From contig JAGALA010000044.1 in assembly GCA_017625935.1 (NCBI GenBank), positions 1 to 53,827 on the forward strand: DNA of 53,827 nucleotides, read 5' to 3'. Of the stretch, positions 8,493 to 16,510 are shown in pieces. The notes below the pieces were generated by a model. It was not told the origin of the DNA. It searched no databases and worked only from the letters and a program-made list of their open reading frames with translations. Numbering within the stretch: position 1 is the stretch's first letter; the number at the start of each line of letters is the position of its first letter. Origin of the DNA: Clostridia bacterium. Lineage in GTDB: Bacteria > Bacillota > Clostridia > Oscillospirales > CAG-272. The position numbers and the translations under genes were made by a program.

Positions 8493-8515
8493 CAAGGTGA
8501 AAATCACCTTGATTT
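8493..8515 (+). promoter_or_regulatory. Perfect hairpin before the ABC transporter genes
   Basis: CAAGGTGA and TCACCTTG form an 8-bp perfect stem with an AAA loop, followed by ATTTTT. It could be a weak terminator or attenuator after the 95-aa gene, or an operator for the downstream metal-linked genes. The T-run is short, so I keep both options. Confidence 0.5.
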
Positions 8516-8566
8516 TTGGCGCGCTTTTGCGTGCTTATTTCGCATTTTTCGGGAGGTTTTTTATTT

Positions 8567-9232
8567 ATGATAGAAATAAATGGCTTAAAAAAGCAGTTCC
8601 AAAATGAAACCGTTATCGAATATGAGGATATAACCTTTGAAAGCGGAAAATCCTATATGCTTCTCGGTGCATCGGGCTGCGGCAAATCAACGTTACTTAA
8701 TATCATCGCAGGCATATTATCGCCAAGCGAGGGCTCGGTCACAATTGACGGCACAGTTATGACAAAAGAGAGCCAAAAGAAAAAGGATAAATTCAGAATC
8801 AAAAAAATCGGTTATATTTTTCAAGACTTCAAGCTCATTGAGGATATGACCGTTATGGACAACATAAACATATTAAAGCTCGAGGGTATAAAAACGGATG
8901 ATGCACCGAAAATCCTCGACGAGCTTGGTATATCTGAAAAGAAAAACAGCAAAATCAAGCATCTTTCGGGCGGACAAAAGCAACGCGTTGCTATTGCAAG
9001 GGCTCTTGTGAAAAAGCCCGAGATCATTTTGGCGGACGAGCCGACAGGAAACCTAAACTTCGCTATCGGCGAGGAGGTAATAAAGGAGCTTGTTCGCGCC
9101 TCCGTGGGTAAAACATTGATTGCGGTTACGCACGATGAACGCCTCAGCAAATATTTCGATACCGTTATTGATATGAACAATATAACAAGCGGCAGACGGG
9201 ATATAGTGAAGGAGGATGAAAAAAATGCTTAA
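8567..9232 (+). CDS. ABC transporter ATP-binding protein (LolD/MacB type)
   Basis: A 221-residue ATPase that should power the FtsX-like permease encoded next. Visible motifs are Walker A GASGCGKSTLL, the Q-loop in IFQDFKLIEDMT, signature LSGGQKQR and Walker B IILADEPTGNL. The H-loop lies in AVTHDERL. The PTGNL continuation is typical of the LolD/MacB/FtsE group, which pairs with MacB/FtsX permeases. ATG 8567 follows GGGAGG by 10 nt. The gene overlaps the permease start by 8 nt, which implies translational coupling. Confidence 0.93.
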   Translation: MIEINGLKKQFQNETVIEYEDITFESGKSYMLLGASGCGKSTLLNIIAGILSPSEGSVTIDGTVMTKESQKKKDKFRIKKIGYIFQDFKLIEDMTVMDNINILKLEGIKTDDAPKILDELGISEKKNSKIKHLSGGQKQRVAIARALVKKPEIILADEPTGNLNFAIGEEVIKELVRASVGKTLIAVTHDERLSKYFDTVIDMNNITSGRRDIVKEDEKNA

Positions 9233-10466
9233 ATTCGCGCTAAAAAATATGGCAATAAAGAAGGTACAGATAATTCTTATCGTGCTTTCAATCATCATTT
9301 CGGCATCGGTTGCAGTGCTTGCCTTTAATGTGTCGACGCAGGTCAGCGACGGCATTACCGAAAATGCAATGTGGTACTCCGTTATCGTCGGCCCTTCGGG
9401 AAGCGAAACGCAGCTTGCAATGAACACTATGTATTTTACCGACAAGCCTGTCGGCACAATTCCCTTCTCCGTTGTTTCCACACTTTCAAGCGATTCACGT
9501 GTTACGCTTGCTGTTCCCTTCTCTATGGCGGACAGCTATAACGGTGCAAGCGTAATAGGAACTACAACCGATTACTTGAAAAAGGACGGAGAGCTGCTTG
9601 AATTAAAGAGCGGCGATATGCTCAATGATCAAGAATCAATGCAGGTTGTTGTCGGCTGCAATGTGGCAAGCAGAAACGATCTTAAGGTTGGCGACCAAAT
9701 CAGGACAAGCCATTCGGCATCCTCACTTGATACGCACGAAACACCTCTTACCGTTGTCGGAATTTTGGAAAAGACAGGCTCTGTCTTTGACAATGTCGTT
9801 TTCACACAGTACCGTACGCTTTGGGAAATACACGATCATTCTAATAGCGGTGAGCATGAAGATGAAGATCATGAAAGCGGACACGAGGATGAAAGCTCTC
9901 ACAGCCACGAAAAAACAGTTTGCGCGGTTTTACTTAAAACCAAAAACCCCGCCGTTGCAATGCAAATAATCAACGAATATAACGGCAAGGTTATTTTAGA
10001 CGAGGATGGTGATGCGCACACGCTTCAAGCAATTACGCCTATGGATGCGGTACGTGAGGTGCTAAACGATGCAGACGATACAAAATATATCGTTTTTGTG
10101 CTTTGTGCGGTTATCCTTGTAATGAATATTATGATAATTTCAATTATCACGCTTCTTAATATGTATCATTCCGCGAAGGAAATTTCTCTTATGCGCTTGA
10201 TTGGCGTGAGCATGAAAAAAATCAATCTTTTATACCTCATTCAAAACGCCATAATCGGTATTTTTTCAGTTACACTTGCATTTGGAGCATCAAGAATTTT
10301 ACTGTTCTTTATGAATGACTACGTTTCCTCAATGGGCGTTGTTTTGAACCTTTCACGCGTTTATTTGTCGGAAATTATTATTTTATTGGCGGTATTCTTA
10401 ATAAGCGTTATACCAACTCTTATTTGGACGCTTATTATGTCCAAAAGAGATTCGATAGCGGGGTGA
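9225..10466 (+). CDS. FtsX/MacB-like ABC permease with His-rich extracellular loop
   Basis: About 413 residues with one N-terminal TM helix (about 15-37), a large extracytoplasmic domain and three C-terminal TM helices, the FtsX/MacB plan. Within the outer domain, near residues 202-230, a 28-residue segment starting HDHSNSGEHEDED holds seven His and eleven Asp/Glu, a low-complexity metal-binding loop. I prefer ATG 9225 (MLKFALKN) because GGAGG at 9211-9215 then has a 9-nt spacing. ATG 9216 abuts the site directly. The His loop suggests that zinc or a similar metal is bound on the outside; whether it transports metal, or metallochaperones and lipoproteins, is open. Confidence 0.88.
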   Translation: MLKFALKNMAIKKVQIILIVLSIIISASVAVLAFNVSTQVSDGITENAMWYSVIVGPSGSETQLAMNTMYFTDKPVGTIPFSVVSTLSSDSRVTLAVPFSMADSYNGASVIGTTTDYLKKDGELLELKSGDMLNDQESMQVVVGCNVASRNDLKVGDQIRTSHSASSLDTHETPLTVVGILEKTGSVFDNVVFTQYRTLWEIHDHSNSGEHEDEDHESGHEDESSHSHEKTVCAVLLKTKNPAVAMQIINEYNGKVILDEDGDAHTLQAITPMDAVREVLNDADDTKYIVFVLCAVILVMNIMIISIITLLNMYHSAKEISLMRLIGVSMKKINLLYLIQNAIIGIFSVTLAFGASRILLFFMNDYVSSMGVVLNLSRVYLSEIIILLAVFLISVIPTLIWTLIMSKRDSIAG

Positions 10467-10472
10467 GCATAA

Positions 10473-11423
10473 ATGAAAAAACGCATTATAAAATTTATTT
10501 CCTTATGCTTTGCAATAATATTGCTTTTGCCGCTTTATTCCTGCACAAAGGGCGAGGACGACGCAATAAAGCTCAGCTTTAAGTCATCTCCAAATTACGA
10601 TTACCTTAAATCAATAGACGGAAAAACAGTCACGATTAACGGCTATATGGCAACCTCATCACCTGTTGACGGCTCGTTTATTTTCTTAATGAATCTGCCA
10701 TATCAAAGCTGTCCGTTTTGCGTTCCTAATACGTCACAGCTTTCTAATACTATGGAGGTATACCCTAAGAAAAACAAGACGTTTGAATATACCGCGCAGG
10801 CAATTAAGGTAACCGGCACGCTTATGGTTGCTCCGAGCGAAAACGAGTTCTTCACAGATAAATACGGTTATGAGTTTAACTTCAAAATCGTTGATGCGAC
10901 CTACTCCGTTTTAACCTCGGATGAAATTTCAAGTGAGCTTATTCTTTGGCAAAAGCTGGCAGAAAGCGACGTAATAAACGACATTTATAAAATGTACGAC
11001 TACGTAAACTTCCTTTGTGCATGGAACACCTACTTTATAAACACACACATCAACTCAAACGGCGAAACCGTCAAGGGCTACTATTTATATCCAACGGATG
11101 CCTTGAATTTCATAACCAAGGACGGCGCGCAGTATAATTATGGCTACAAGGACGGATATTTTGACAGTATAATCAATGAAATAGAATCAATTGATAAGGA
11201 TGCCTTTGCAGATTTAGTAAGCAATATTAGGCGTGCCGAAGCGCTTTCGGAGCGCGCGCTCAACGAGCTTAATTCGGGCAATTATACCTCTGAATATAAG
11301 TATCTTGAAAAATTCGACAACTACGACTACGTTTACACGCTTAATAACGGCGAGGATCTGACAGACGAAATGAATATAATTTATAAGGAGTTTTCAGCTT
11401 GGCTTGGCAGCTGGGAAATGTAA
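10473..11423 (+). CDS. Lipoprotein with CPFC motif (DUF3299-like)
   Basis: This 316-residue lipoprotein has a signal peptide ending in the lipobox LYSC, so it should be anchored outside the membrane. Residues about 50-150 contain VTINGYM, then LMNLPYQSCPFCVPN, then VTGTLMV. That order resembles DUF3299-type proteins, which in proteobacteria occur in zinc-regulated ABC clusters (Vibrio Zrg, from memory). The C-terminal half is a Tyr/Asp-rich helical region with no recognised motif. It starts 6 nt after the permease and has only GGGGTG as a ribosome site, so it is part of the operon. The CPFC pair could bind metal or be redox active. Confidence 0.75.
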   Translation: MKKRIIKFISLCFAIILLLPLYSCTKGEDDAIKLSFKSSPNYDYLKSIDGKTVTINGYMATSSPVDGSFIFLMNLPYQSCPFCVPNTSQLSNTMEVYPKKNKTFEYTAQAIKVTGTLMVAPSENEFFTDKYGYEFNFKIVDATYSVLTSDEISSELILWQKLAESDVINDIYKMYDYVNFLCAWNTYFINTHINSNGETVKGYYLYPTDALNFITKDGAQYNYGYKDGYFDSIINEIESIDKDAFADLVSNIRRAEALSERALNELNSGNYTSEYKYLEKFDNYDYVYTLNNGEDLTDEMNIIYKEFSAWLGSWEM

Positions 11424-11427
11424 CTAT

Positions 11428-11724
11428 ATGAAGCGAGCTTTCCTGATAATTGCTATTTTATCTGTTTTATTATTGTGCGCGTGCTCTCGCCCGTATCACG
11501 GCGAGGTATCGCCCGATAGCGACGAAAAAGAGGTAATTTGGGACACAGGTGGCACTGTTTTGTACGTTGTCAACACCCAGTCGCGCTCGTATCATCTCCC
11601 ATCCTGCTATCAAGCTGACAGAATAAAGGATGAAAACAGAGCCGAAACGCAGGACATCAATTTCTTAACAAAGAGATGTTATACTCCCTGCAAAATATGT
11701 ATAGGTGACAGGGTGTCACATTAA
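11428..11724 (+). CDS. Small lipoprotein with Ada-like Cys/His metal-binding motif
   Basis: A 98-residue protein with an N-terminal signal and a Cys-rich lipobox region (LLLCAC). The mature part reads VVNTQSRSYHLPSCYQAD, then RCYTPCKIC. This Hx3C...Cx2C arrangement is the compact zinc-binding module often called Ada-like, in which a conserved basic stretch separates the two halves. It begins right after the 316-aa lipoprotein (stop at 11423) and ends the cluster, followed by a terminator. Its place at the end of a His/Cys-rich operon supports a metal-buffering or sensing role outside the cell, which is inference. Confidence 0.78.
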   Translation: MKRAFLIIAILSVLLLCACSRPYHGEVSPDSDEKEVIWDTGGTVLYVVNTQSRSYHLPSCYQADRIKDENRAETQDINFLTKRCYTPCKICIGDRVSH

Positions 11725-11734
11725 ACTGCCAGAA

Positions 11735-11767
11735 AGGGCTGTCGCGTTTAAGCGGCGCCCTTTTTTT
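11735..11767 (+). terminator. Terminator of the metal cluster
   Basis: An imperfect GC stem, GGGCTGTCGC with GCGGCGCCC, is followed by seven Ts. It closes the 8160-11724 gene run. Confidence 0.8.
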
Positions 11768-11797
11768 AGGGGATAGTGAAATGAGTGTTGACCCACT

Positions 11798-11823
11798 CCC
11801 TGAAATTGCACGCAATTTCAGGG
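11798..11823. repeat. Perfect 12-bp palindrome
   Basis: CCCTGAAATTGC and GCAATTTCAGGG are perfect inverted copies with AC between them. No T-run follows, so it is not a simple terminator. It stands alone in the gap between the metal cluster and glnN. Confidence 0.75.
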
Positions 11824-11904
11824 AACCCTTGGGGCGGCGTGAACACGGGAGCGTAGGCGTACTGGCGTACGGTAGAGCCCGTGGTCGCGTCTAAAAAACA
11901 GACA
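11824..11904. other. Non-coding spacer with GGCGTAC motif
   Basis: No gene is seen. The stretch contains GGCGTACTGGCGTACGG and a TCGCGTCTAAAA tail. A similar layout, GGCGTACTTATGTACG followed by TCGCGATTAGAAAA, occurs at 19305-19345, so this may be another dispersed repeat. Confidence 0.45.
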
Positions 11905-11940
11905 TAAAAAAAGAGAACTTGCAACAAATTGCAAGTTCTC
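11905..11940 (-). terminator. Terminator of glnN
   Basis: Reverse strand GAGAACTTGCAA and TTGCAAGTTCTC form a perfect 12-bp stem followed by TTTTTTT. It lies about 107 nt past the glnN stop; nothing else is seen in that 3' stretch. Confidence 0.9.
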
Positions 11941-12047
11941 AACCTTATATCTAACTAAGATAAACGAATAAATTTGATTTTTGTAGAATGTGTCTGTTTT
12001 TGGTCTGTGCTTATTGCAACATTCCCTTTGTTTTGATTTTTATACAT

Positions 12048-14138
12048 TTACTCACGGATACCGAAAAGTAATTCTCCATAGTCGGGCATCGGCCAATACT
12101 CGCGCGCGGTGAGCTTTTCAGCCTCGTCACACGCCAAGCGGAGCTTGTTCATTGTTGCAAGCACGATGCTTTCATATGCTTTTGCTTTTTCGTAAGCGCC
12201 CTTGATTTTAGACACGTCTGCGCGTTTTTCCTCAAGATCAAGAGTTATTCTGTACGCTTCCGTGCAGAGTGTTGACAGCTTTTGGGAAACCTCTTTTTCG
12301 TAGCCGCAGTCAACGCCGATTTCGTTCTTTACCTTTACCGTGCTTGAAAGGTCCCTTGTGTATTTTGATATAGCGGGGATAATGAGCTTTTTTGCCATAT
12401 CAATCATTGTAAGCGCTTCGATATTTATAATCTTTGAGTAGCTTTCGAGTAAGATTTCGTATCTTGACTTAAGCTCCTTTTCGCTGAACACCTTGTTTTT
12501 TGTGTAAAGCTCAACGGTTTTGTCATCAAGCAGGTGAGAAAGCGCGTCGGGAGTGGATTTGAGGTTTGAAAGCCCTCTCTTTTCCGCTTCCTTAATCCAC
12601 GCGTCGTCGTAGCCGTTTCCGTTAAAGAAAATGCGCTTATGGTTCTTAATTGTATCGCGGATTAGGTTGTGGAGCGTTTGGTTAAAGTCCTCAGCTGATG
12701 CAAGCTCATCGTAAAACTCGTTAAGTATCTCGGTAACCGCGGTATTTATTGCCGTGTTTGTGTCGGCAATTGACGCACCCGAGCCAAGCATACGGAATTC
12801 AAACTTATTACCCGTGAATGCAAACGGGGACGTACGGTTTCTGTCCGAGGTATCCTTCGGGAACTTGGGAAGAATGTGAACGCCAACCCTTAACTGCTCC
12901 TTCTCCTTTGAGCCGATTTTTTGATCCTTTTCGATGGCGTCGAGGATTTCCGTCAGCTCCTCACCAAGGAAGATAGAAATAACGGCAGGGGGCGCCTCAT
13001 TTGCGCCAAGACGGTGATCGTTTCCTGCGCTTGCAACGGAAATTCTGAGCGCGTCCTGATATACGTCAACCGCCTTAATTACCGCGCAGAGGAAAAGCAA
13101 GAATTGCGCGTTGTCGCTCGGTGTTTCGCCGGGCTCTAAAAGGTTTAATCCCGTGTTTGTGGAGAGCGACCAGTTGTTATGCTTGCCGCTTCCGTTTACG
13201 CCGTTAAAGGGCTTTTCGTGGAGTAGGCACACAAGTCCGTGCTTTCTTGCAACCTTTTGCATAAGCTCCATTGTAAGCTGATTGTGGTCGGTTGCCAAGT
13301 TGGTTGTGGTAAAAACAGGCGCAAGCTCGTGCTGAGCAGGGGCTGCCTCATTGTGCTCGGTCTTTGCAAAAACACCGAGAGTCCAAAGCTCGTGGTCGAG
13401 ATCCTTCATAAAGGACTTAACCTGCGGCTTAATAGTTCCGAAATAGTGGTCGTCAAGCTCCTGTCCCTTAGGTGGCATAGAGCCGAAAAGCGTTCTGCCA
13501 GTATAAACGAGATCGGGACGCTTGTTGTACGTTTCCTTGTCAACAAGGAAGTATTCCTGCTCGGGGCCAACCGTCGGCTTTACTGAAGTTACGTCCTCGT
13601 GACCGAAGAGCTTTAATATTTTAAGTGCGCTTTTGCCAAGTGCCTCCATTGAGCGAAGCAGCGGTGTTTTCTTGTCAAGTGCCTCGCCGCCGTAGGAGCA
13701 GAATGCGGTAGGAATACAAAGTGCGCCGTCCTTTATAAACGCGTATGAGGTTGGGTCCCAAGCGGTGTAGCCCCTTGCCTCAAAGGTTGCGCGCAAGCCG
13801 CCTGATGGGAACGAGGATGCATCGCTCTCACCCTTCACAAGCTCCTTGCCCGAAAATTCCATAATAACGGTGGAGTTGCTTTTCGGTGTGATAAAGCTGT
13901 CGTGCTTTTCCGCGGTAATGCCCGTCATAGGCTGGAACCAGTGTGTATAGTGGGTTGCGCCCTTTTCAATTGCCCAATCCTTCATTGCGCTTGCAATTCT
14001 GTTTGCAAGTGACAAATCAAGGCGCTTGCCGTTTTGAATGGTATTTTGAATTGCGTTATATACGTCCTCATCAAGACGGGATTTCATAACCTCGTCGTTA
14101 AATACCATAGTGCCGAAAAAGTCAGTTACACTCCTCAT
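12048..14138 (-). CDS. glnN: Glutamine synthetase type III
   Basis: A 696-residue ATP-dependent enzyme joining ammonia and glutamate to glutamine, the main ammonia assimilation step. The length and the motifs are those of GSIII, which is half again as long as GSI. Visible are GPEQEYFLVD (metal-binding Glu), NEAAPAQHELAPVF, NGVNGSGKHNNWS and RNRTSPFAFTGNKFEFR. The ATG follows AGGGAGAG. The gene has its own perfect -35/-10 promoter and terminator, and diverges from nrdR. GSIII dodecamers are common in Bacteroidetes and Clostridia; I see no GlnR-type site. Confidence 0.96.
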   Translation of the reverse strand: MRSVTDFFGTMVFNDEVMKSRLDEDVYNAIQNTIQNGKRLDLSLANRIASAMKDWAIEKGATHYTHWFQPMTGITAEKHDSFITPKSNSTVIMEFSGKELVKGESDASSFPSGGLRATFEARGYTAWDPTSYAFIKDGALCIPTAFCSYGGEALDKKTPLLRSMEALGKSALKILKLFGHEDVTSVKPTVGPEQEYFLVDKETYNKRPDLVYTGRTLFGSMPPKGQELDDHYFGTIKPQVKSFMKDLDHELWTLGVFAKTEHNEAAPAQHELAPVFTTTNLATDHNQLTMELMQKVARKHGLVCLLHEKPFNGVNGSGKHNNWSLSTNTGLNLLEPGETPSDNAQFLLFLCAVIKAVDVYQDALRISVASAGNDHRLGANEAPPAVISIFLGEELTEILDAIEKDQKIGSKEKEQLRVGVHILPKFPKDTSDRNRTSPFAFTGNKFEFRMLGSGASIADTNTAINTAVTEILNEFYDELASAEDFNQTLHNLIRDTIKNHKRIFFNGNGYDDAWIKEAEKRGLSNLKSTPDALSHLLDDKTVELYTKNKVFSEKELKSRYEILLESYSKIINIEALTMIDMAKKLIIPAISKYTRDLSSTVKVKNEIGVDCGYEKEVSQKLSTLCTEAYRITLDLEEKRADVSKIKGAYEKAKAYESIVLATMNKLRLACDEAEKLTAREYWPMPDYGELLFGIRE

Positions 14139-14177
14139 AAGCTCTCCCTAATTCAAGTTGAAATTTTAGTTTATAAT

Positions 14178-14206
14178 ATTGTACTATTTATTATTATATT
14201 TGTCAA
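14178..14206 (-). promoter_or_regulatory. Promoter of glnN
   Basis: Reverse-strand TTGACA, 17 nt, TACAAT, about 40 nt before the start codon. Confidence 0.8.
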
Positions 14207-14271
14207 GTAGCATATATTGTGATAATTTATGCATTTTTTGCACATTTTGTAGATTTTATTTAACTAAAGTA

Positions 14272-14300
14272 TTGAAAAATGCGCGGATTTATGATATACT
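14272..14300 (+). promoter_or_regulatory. Promoter of nrdR
   Basis: TTGAAA, 17 nt, TATACT, about 36 nt before the nrdR ATG. The glnN and nrdR promoters point apart. Confidence 0.75.
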
Positions 14301-14336
14301 TATTCATATTTTTCTTTATGAATGTGAGGTGCTGAT

Positions 14337-14780
14337 ATGAAATGTCCACATTGTAGCTTTGAGGATAGCAAGGTTATCGATTCACGCCCGGTTGACGAAA
14401 ATTCAAGTATTAAAAGGCGCCGTGAGTGTCTTAGCTGCGGTGCGCGCTTCACAACCTTTGAAATAATTGAAACTATTCAACCTATGGTTGTAAAAAAGGA
14501 CGGCTCACGCGAGTATTTTGACAAGACCAAGCTGACAAACGGCATCATCAAGGCGTGCCAAAAGCGCCCCGTTAACGCTATGCAAATTGCAAACCGCGTT
14601 GAAGCAGAAATACTAAACTCACTCCGCACGGAAATTTCCTCAACGGAGATTGGCGAGATCACAATGAACGAGCTTATCAAGGCGGACGATGTTGCGTATA
14701 TTCGCTTTGCCTCAATTTACAAGGATTTTTCAGACGTTGAAACCTTCCTTGAGGAGCTTCAAAAGATTTCAAAGAACTAA
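14337..14780 (+). CDS. nrdR: Transcriptional repressor NrdR
   Basis: At 147 residues, it is a full-length NrdR. The N-terminal zinc ribbon reads CPHC...CLSCGARF, followed by RRECLSC and FTTFE. The ATP-cone (about 45-135) starts VVKKDGSREYFDKTKL and binds ATP/dATP, which lets the protein repress ribonucleotide reductase genes when dATP is high. No nrd gene lies in the window, so its targets are elsewhere. The site GAGGTG precedes the ATG by 7 nt. Confidence 0.96.
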   Translation: MKCPHCSFEDSKVIDSRPVDENSSIKRRRECLSCGARFTTFEIIETIQPMVVKKDGSREYFDKTKLTNGIIKACQKRPVNAMQIANRVEAEILNSLRTEISSTEIGEITMNELIKADDVAYIRFASIYKDFSDVETFLEELQKISKN

Positions 14781-14829
14781 AAAGCGAATTTCAGACACTC
14801 CCCCGACCGAAAATACAATTTCAGCAAAT

Positions 14830-14856
14830 AAAACCACCTTTTTCGGGGTGGTTTTT
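14830..14856 (+). terminator. Terminator of nrdR
   Basis: AAACCACC and GGTGGTTT form the stem, followed by TTT. It lies between nrdR and the HAD gene. Confidence 0.75.
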
Positions 14857-14887
14857 AATCCATCATTTTTTCAAGAAAGGAGCTTTT

Positions 14888-15589
14888 ATGAACGTATACG
14901 ATTTTGACAGAACGCTGTTCCCCGGTGATTCCTCAATGCATTTTTGGGCGTTTTGCAAAAAGAGATACCCTCTTATTTGGTTGCACTTCCCTGCGGGAAT
15001 TACCAAAATGGGACTTTATAAATTGAAGCTCTTTACCTGGGGCGAGGTTATGGAAAAATTCTTCTCCTTTATGAAATACGTCCCCGACAAGGAAAGAATG
15101 ATTGAGGAGTTTTGGGACGCAAAGGTATCGACAATTTACCCTTGGTATAAGGAAAGACAAAAGGATGACGACTTAATCATTTCCGCAACACCGTATTTCA
15201 TTATAAATCCTATTGCAAGGCGCTTGGGAATAAAGCACGTTATTGCAACCGATATGGAAATCAACACCTACAAAATCAACGGCATTGACTGCGCAAGCAT
15301 TGAAAAGGTCAACCGCTTTAGGAAGGAATATCCCGACGGTGAAATTGACGAGTTTTATTCCGATTCCTATTCAGATATGCCGCTTGCCGAGATTGCCAAA
15401 AAAGCTTATATGATAAGCAAGCGTGGCGAGATAAGCGACTGGGATTTTGAAAACAAAAAGGGACAAAAAAAGAGCGACAAGCTCATAAAAGCATACAGAA
15501 AAGCCGCATATAAAAAGGCAAAGCGCGAACTTATAAGAAAGCAGCGCATCCAAAAGCGCGAGGAAAAGCGCGCAAATAAAGCAAAATAA
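14888..15589 (+). CDS. HAD-superfamily phosphatase (HAD-IB-like)
   Basis: A 233-residue phosphatase-like protein. Motif I is DFDRTLFPGDSS with both catalytic Asp residues. Motif II is in ISATP, and the acidic motif IV is YSDSYSDMPLAE. The cap region (about 20-90) is rich in Trp and Phe. This arrangement resembles the HAD-IB group of phosphoserine phosphatase-like enzymes. The last 45 residues are a Lys/Arg-rich tail (for example RKQRIQKREEKRANK), unusual for the family and possibly a membrane-lipid or nucleic-acid contact. AAAGGAG precedes the ATG by 6 nt. Substrate is unknown. Confidence 0.85.
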   Translation: MNVYDFDRTLFPGDSSMHFWAFCKKRYPLIWLHFPAGITKMGLYKLKLFTWGEVMEKFFSFMKYVPDKERMIEEFWDAKVSTIYPWYKERQKDDDLIISATPYFIINPIARRLGIKHVIATDMEINTYKINGIDCASIEKVNRFRKEYPDGEIDEFYSDSYSDMPLAEIAKKAYMISKRGEISDWDFENKKGQKKSDKLIKAYRKAAYKKAKRELIRKQRIQKREEKRANKAK

Positions 15590-15594
15590 CAAAA

Positions 15595-15625
15595 CCCCTG
15601 TGCCGCTTGGCACAGGGGCGTTTTT
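15595..15625. terminator. Terminator of the HAD gene
   Basis: CCCCTGTGCC and GGCACAGGGG form a perfect 10-bp stem with loop GCTT, then CGTTTTT. The reverse strand has TTTTG after the stem, so it may also stop the converging lipoprotein gene. Confidence 0.9.
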
Positions 15626-15703
15626 ATTCGGTTTTAGAGGGAAAGGTTATCAAGACACACCACCGTACCATGTCTTCCCCATCTCCACTACTGTCTCCAC
15701 TTC

Positions 15704-16228
15704 TTACTCTATCTGTATCGCAATGTATATATTTCCCTCATGTGCTTCATCAAAGCGCACATTTATATCAAAGATATACATCTCACCGCTTAGAGTACTA
15801 TCGCTTAATGATACATGGAATCCAATTTTTCCGTCTTCAAATAAAAAGTTTGATATAATATCGTCCTTTTCAAGCGTTCCAACGCTTTCTATTTTATCTC
15901 CGTTTTTTATAAATGCAGAAACAGCATAAAATGGACAAGCACTTGGAGACTGTTCGTCAAACGCTATTAAGCAATTGAATTCGCGCTCGTCTGACTTGGC
16001 TATATATGCTTTTCCCTCAAGCATTTGATAAATTGTTTCATAGCCAACTCCATAATCTAAATTGTTGTATGACCAATATAGCGAGTATGTCTCACTTGAA
16101 TTTATCGAAGCATGAATTTTATCTCCACTTGGCTCAAAATCACTTTCGGTACCGTTTGCACAACTTGAGATCAAAATCACAGTGGCTATTATGAATAATA
16201 GTATGACTGAATATGTTGCTTTTTTCAT
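15704..16228 (-). CDS. Small lipoprotein, unknown function
   Basis: This 174-residue protein has an N-terminal signal peptide and lipobox ending ISSC. The mature part is acidic and Ser/Glu-rich with beta-type pattern; I recognise no domain. I chose the ATG before KKATYSV because GGAGTAATTTT precedes it. It is the first of three small exported-protein genes in this window with a GGAGACA repeat directly upstream (here 16247-16273). The repeat lies inside the likely leader, so the gene could be part of a mobile cassette. Confidence 0.72.
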   Translation of the reverse strand: MKKATYSVILLFIIATVILISSCANGTESDFEPSGDKIHASINSSETYSLYWSYNNLDYGVGYETIYQMLEGKAYIAKSDEREFNCLIAFDEQSPSACPFYAVSAFIKNGDKIESVGTLEKDDIISNFLFEDGKIGFHVSLSDSTLSGEMYIFDINVRFDEAHEGNIYIAIQIE

Positions 16229-16246
16229 AAAATTACTCCACGGCAA

Positions 16247-16273
16247 GGAGACAGGGGACGGTTCCTTGTCTCC
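16247..16273. repeat. REP-like GGAGACA repeat, complete copy
   Basis: This 27-nt imperfect palindrome starts GGAGACAGGGG and ends CCTTGTCTCC. Partial copies occur at 16485, 17141 and 38500. The GGAG head plus imperfect palindrome is typical of REP elements moved by REP-associated tyrosine transposases. Confidence 0.85.
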
Positions 16274-16286
16274 TCACTTTTTCTAA

Positions 16287-16361
16287 TTATTTTAGATATT
16301 TTTCAACTATTTTTTTAGTTGTTCCCGTCAATCTGCTTATTTTTCTTATCGGCATTCCTTT
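16287..16361 (-). pseudogene. C-terminal remnant of a REP-associated tyrosine transposase (RAYT)
   Basis: The reverse strand encodes KGMPIRKISRLTGTTKKIVE, then KYLK and a stop. This resembles the helix-turn-helix-like C-terminus of Firmicutes RAYT proteins, which typically read IRQISRLTG. Nothing of the catalytic HUH/Tyr domain is left upstream; the frame runs into unrelated repeat sequence. It ends 14 nt before the complete REP copy, as expected for a transposase gene flanked by its REP. Confidence 0.6.
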
Positions 16362-16434
16362 TGTAGACACACTACAGGTGAATGCGAACCCCATGAGCTA
16401 TAAATTTGACCGCAGGGAGTTATATTATGACAAT

Positions 16435-16483
16435 CCCTCAGTCAGCTAAGCTGACAGCCCCCTTTACACAAGGCGGCCTTGGG
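16435..16483. repeat. Dispersed palindromic repeat (GTCAGCTAAGCTGAC type)
   Basis: GTCAGC-TAA-GCTGAC is a palindrome followed by CCCCCTTTACACAAGG. Such units are abundant in gut Clostridia genomes; only this copy is clear here. It abuts the next GGAGACA repeat. Confidence 0.55.
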
Positions 16484-16484
16484 T

Positions 16485-16510
16485 GGAGACAAGGAACCGT
16501 CCACTGTCTT
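16485..16510. repeat. GGAGACA repeat, inverted copy
   Basis: GGAGACAAGGAACCGTCC then ACTGTCTT, inverted relative to the copy at 17141. It overlaps the stop codon of the gene at 16509. With 17141 it forms terminal inverted repeats around that gene. Confidence 0.8.
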
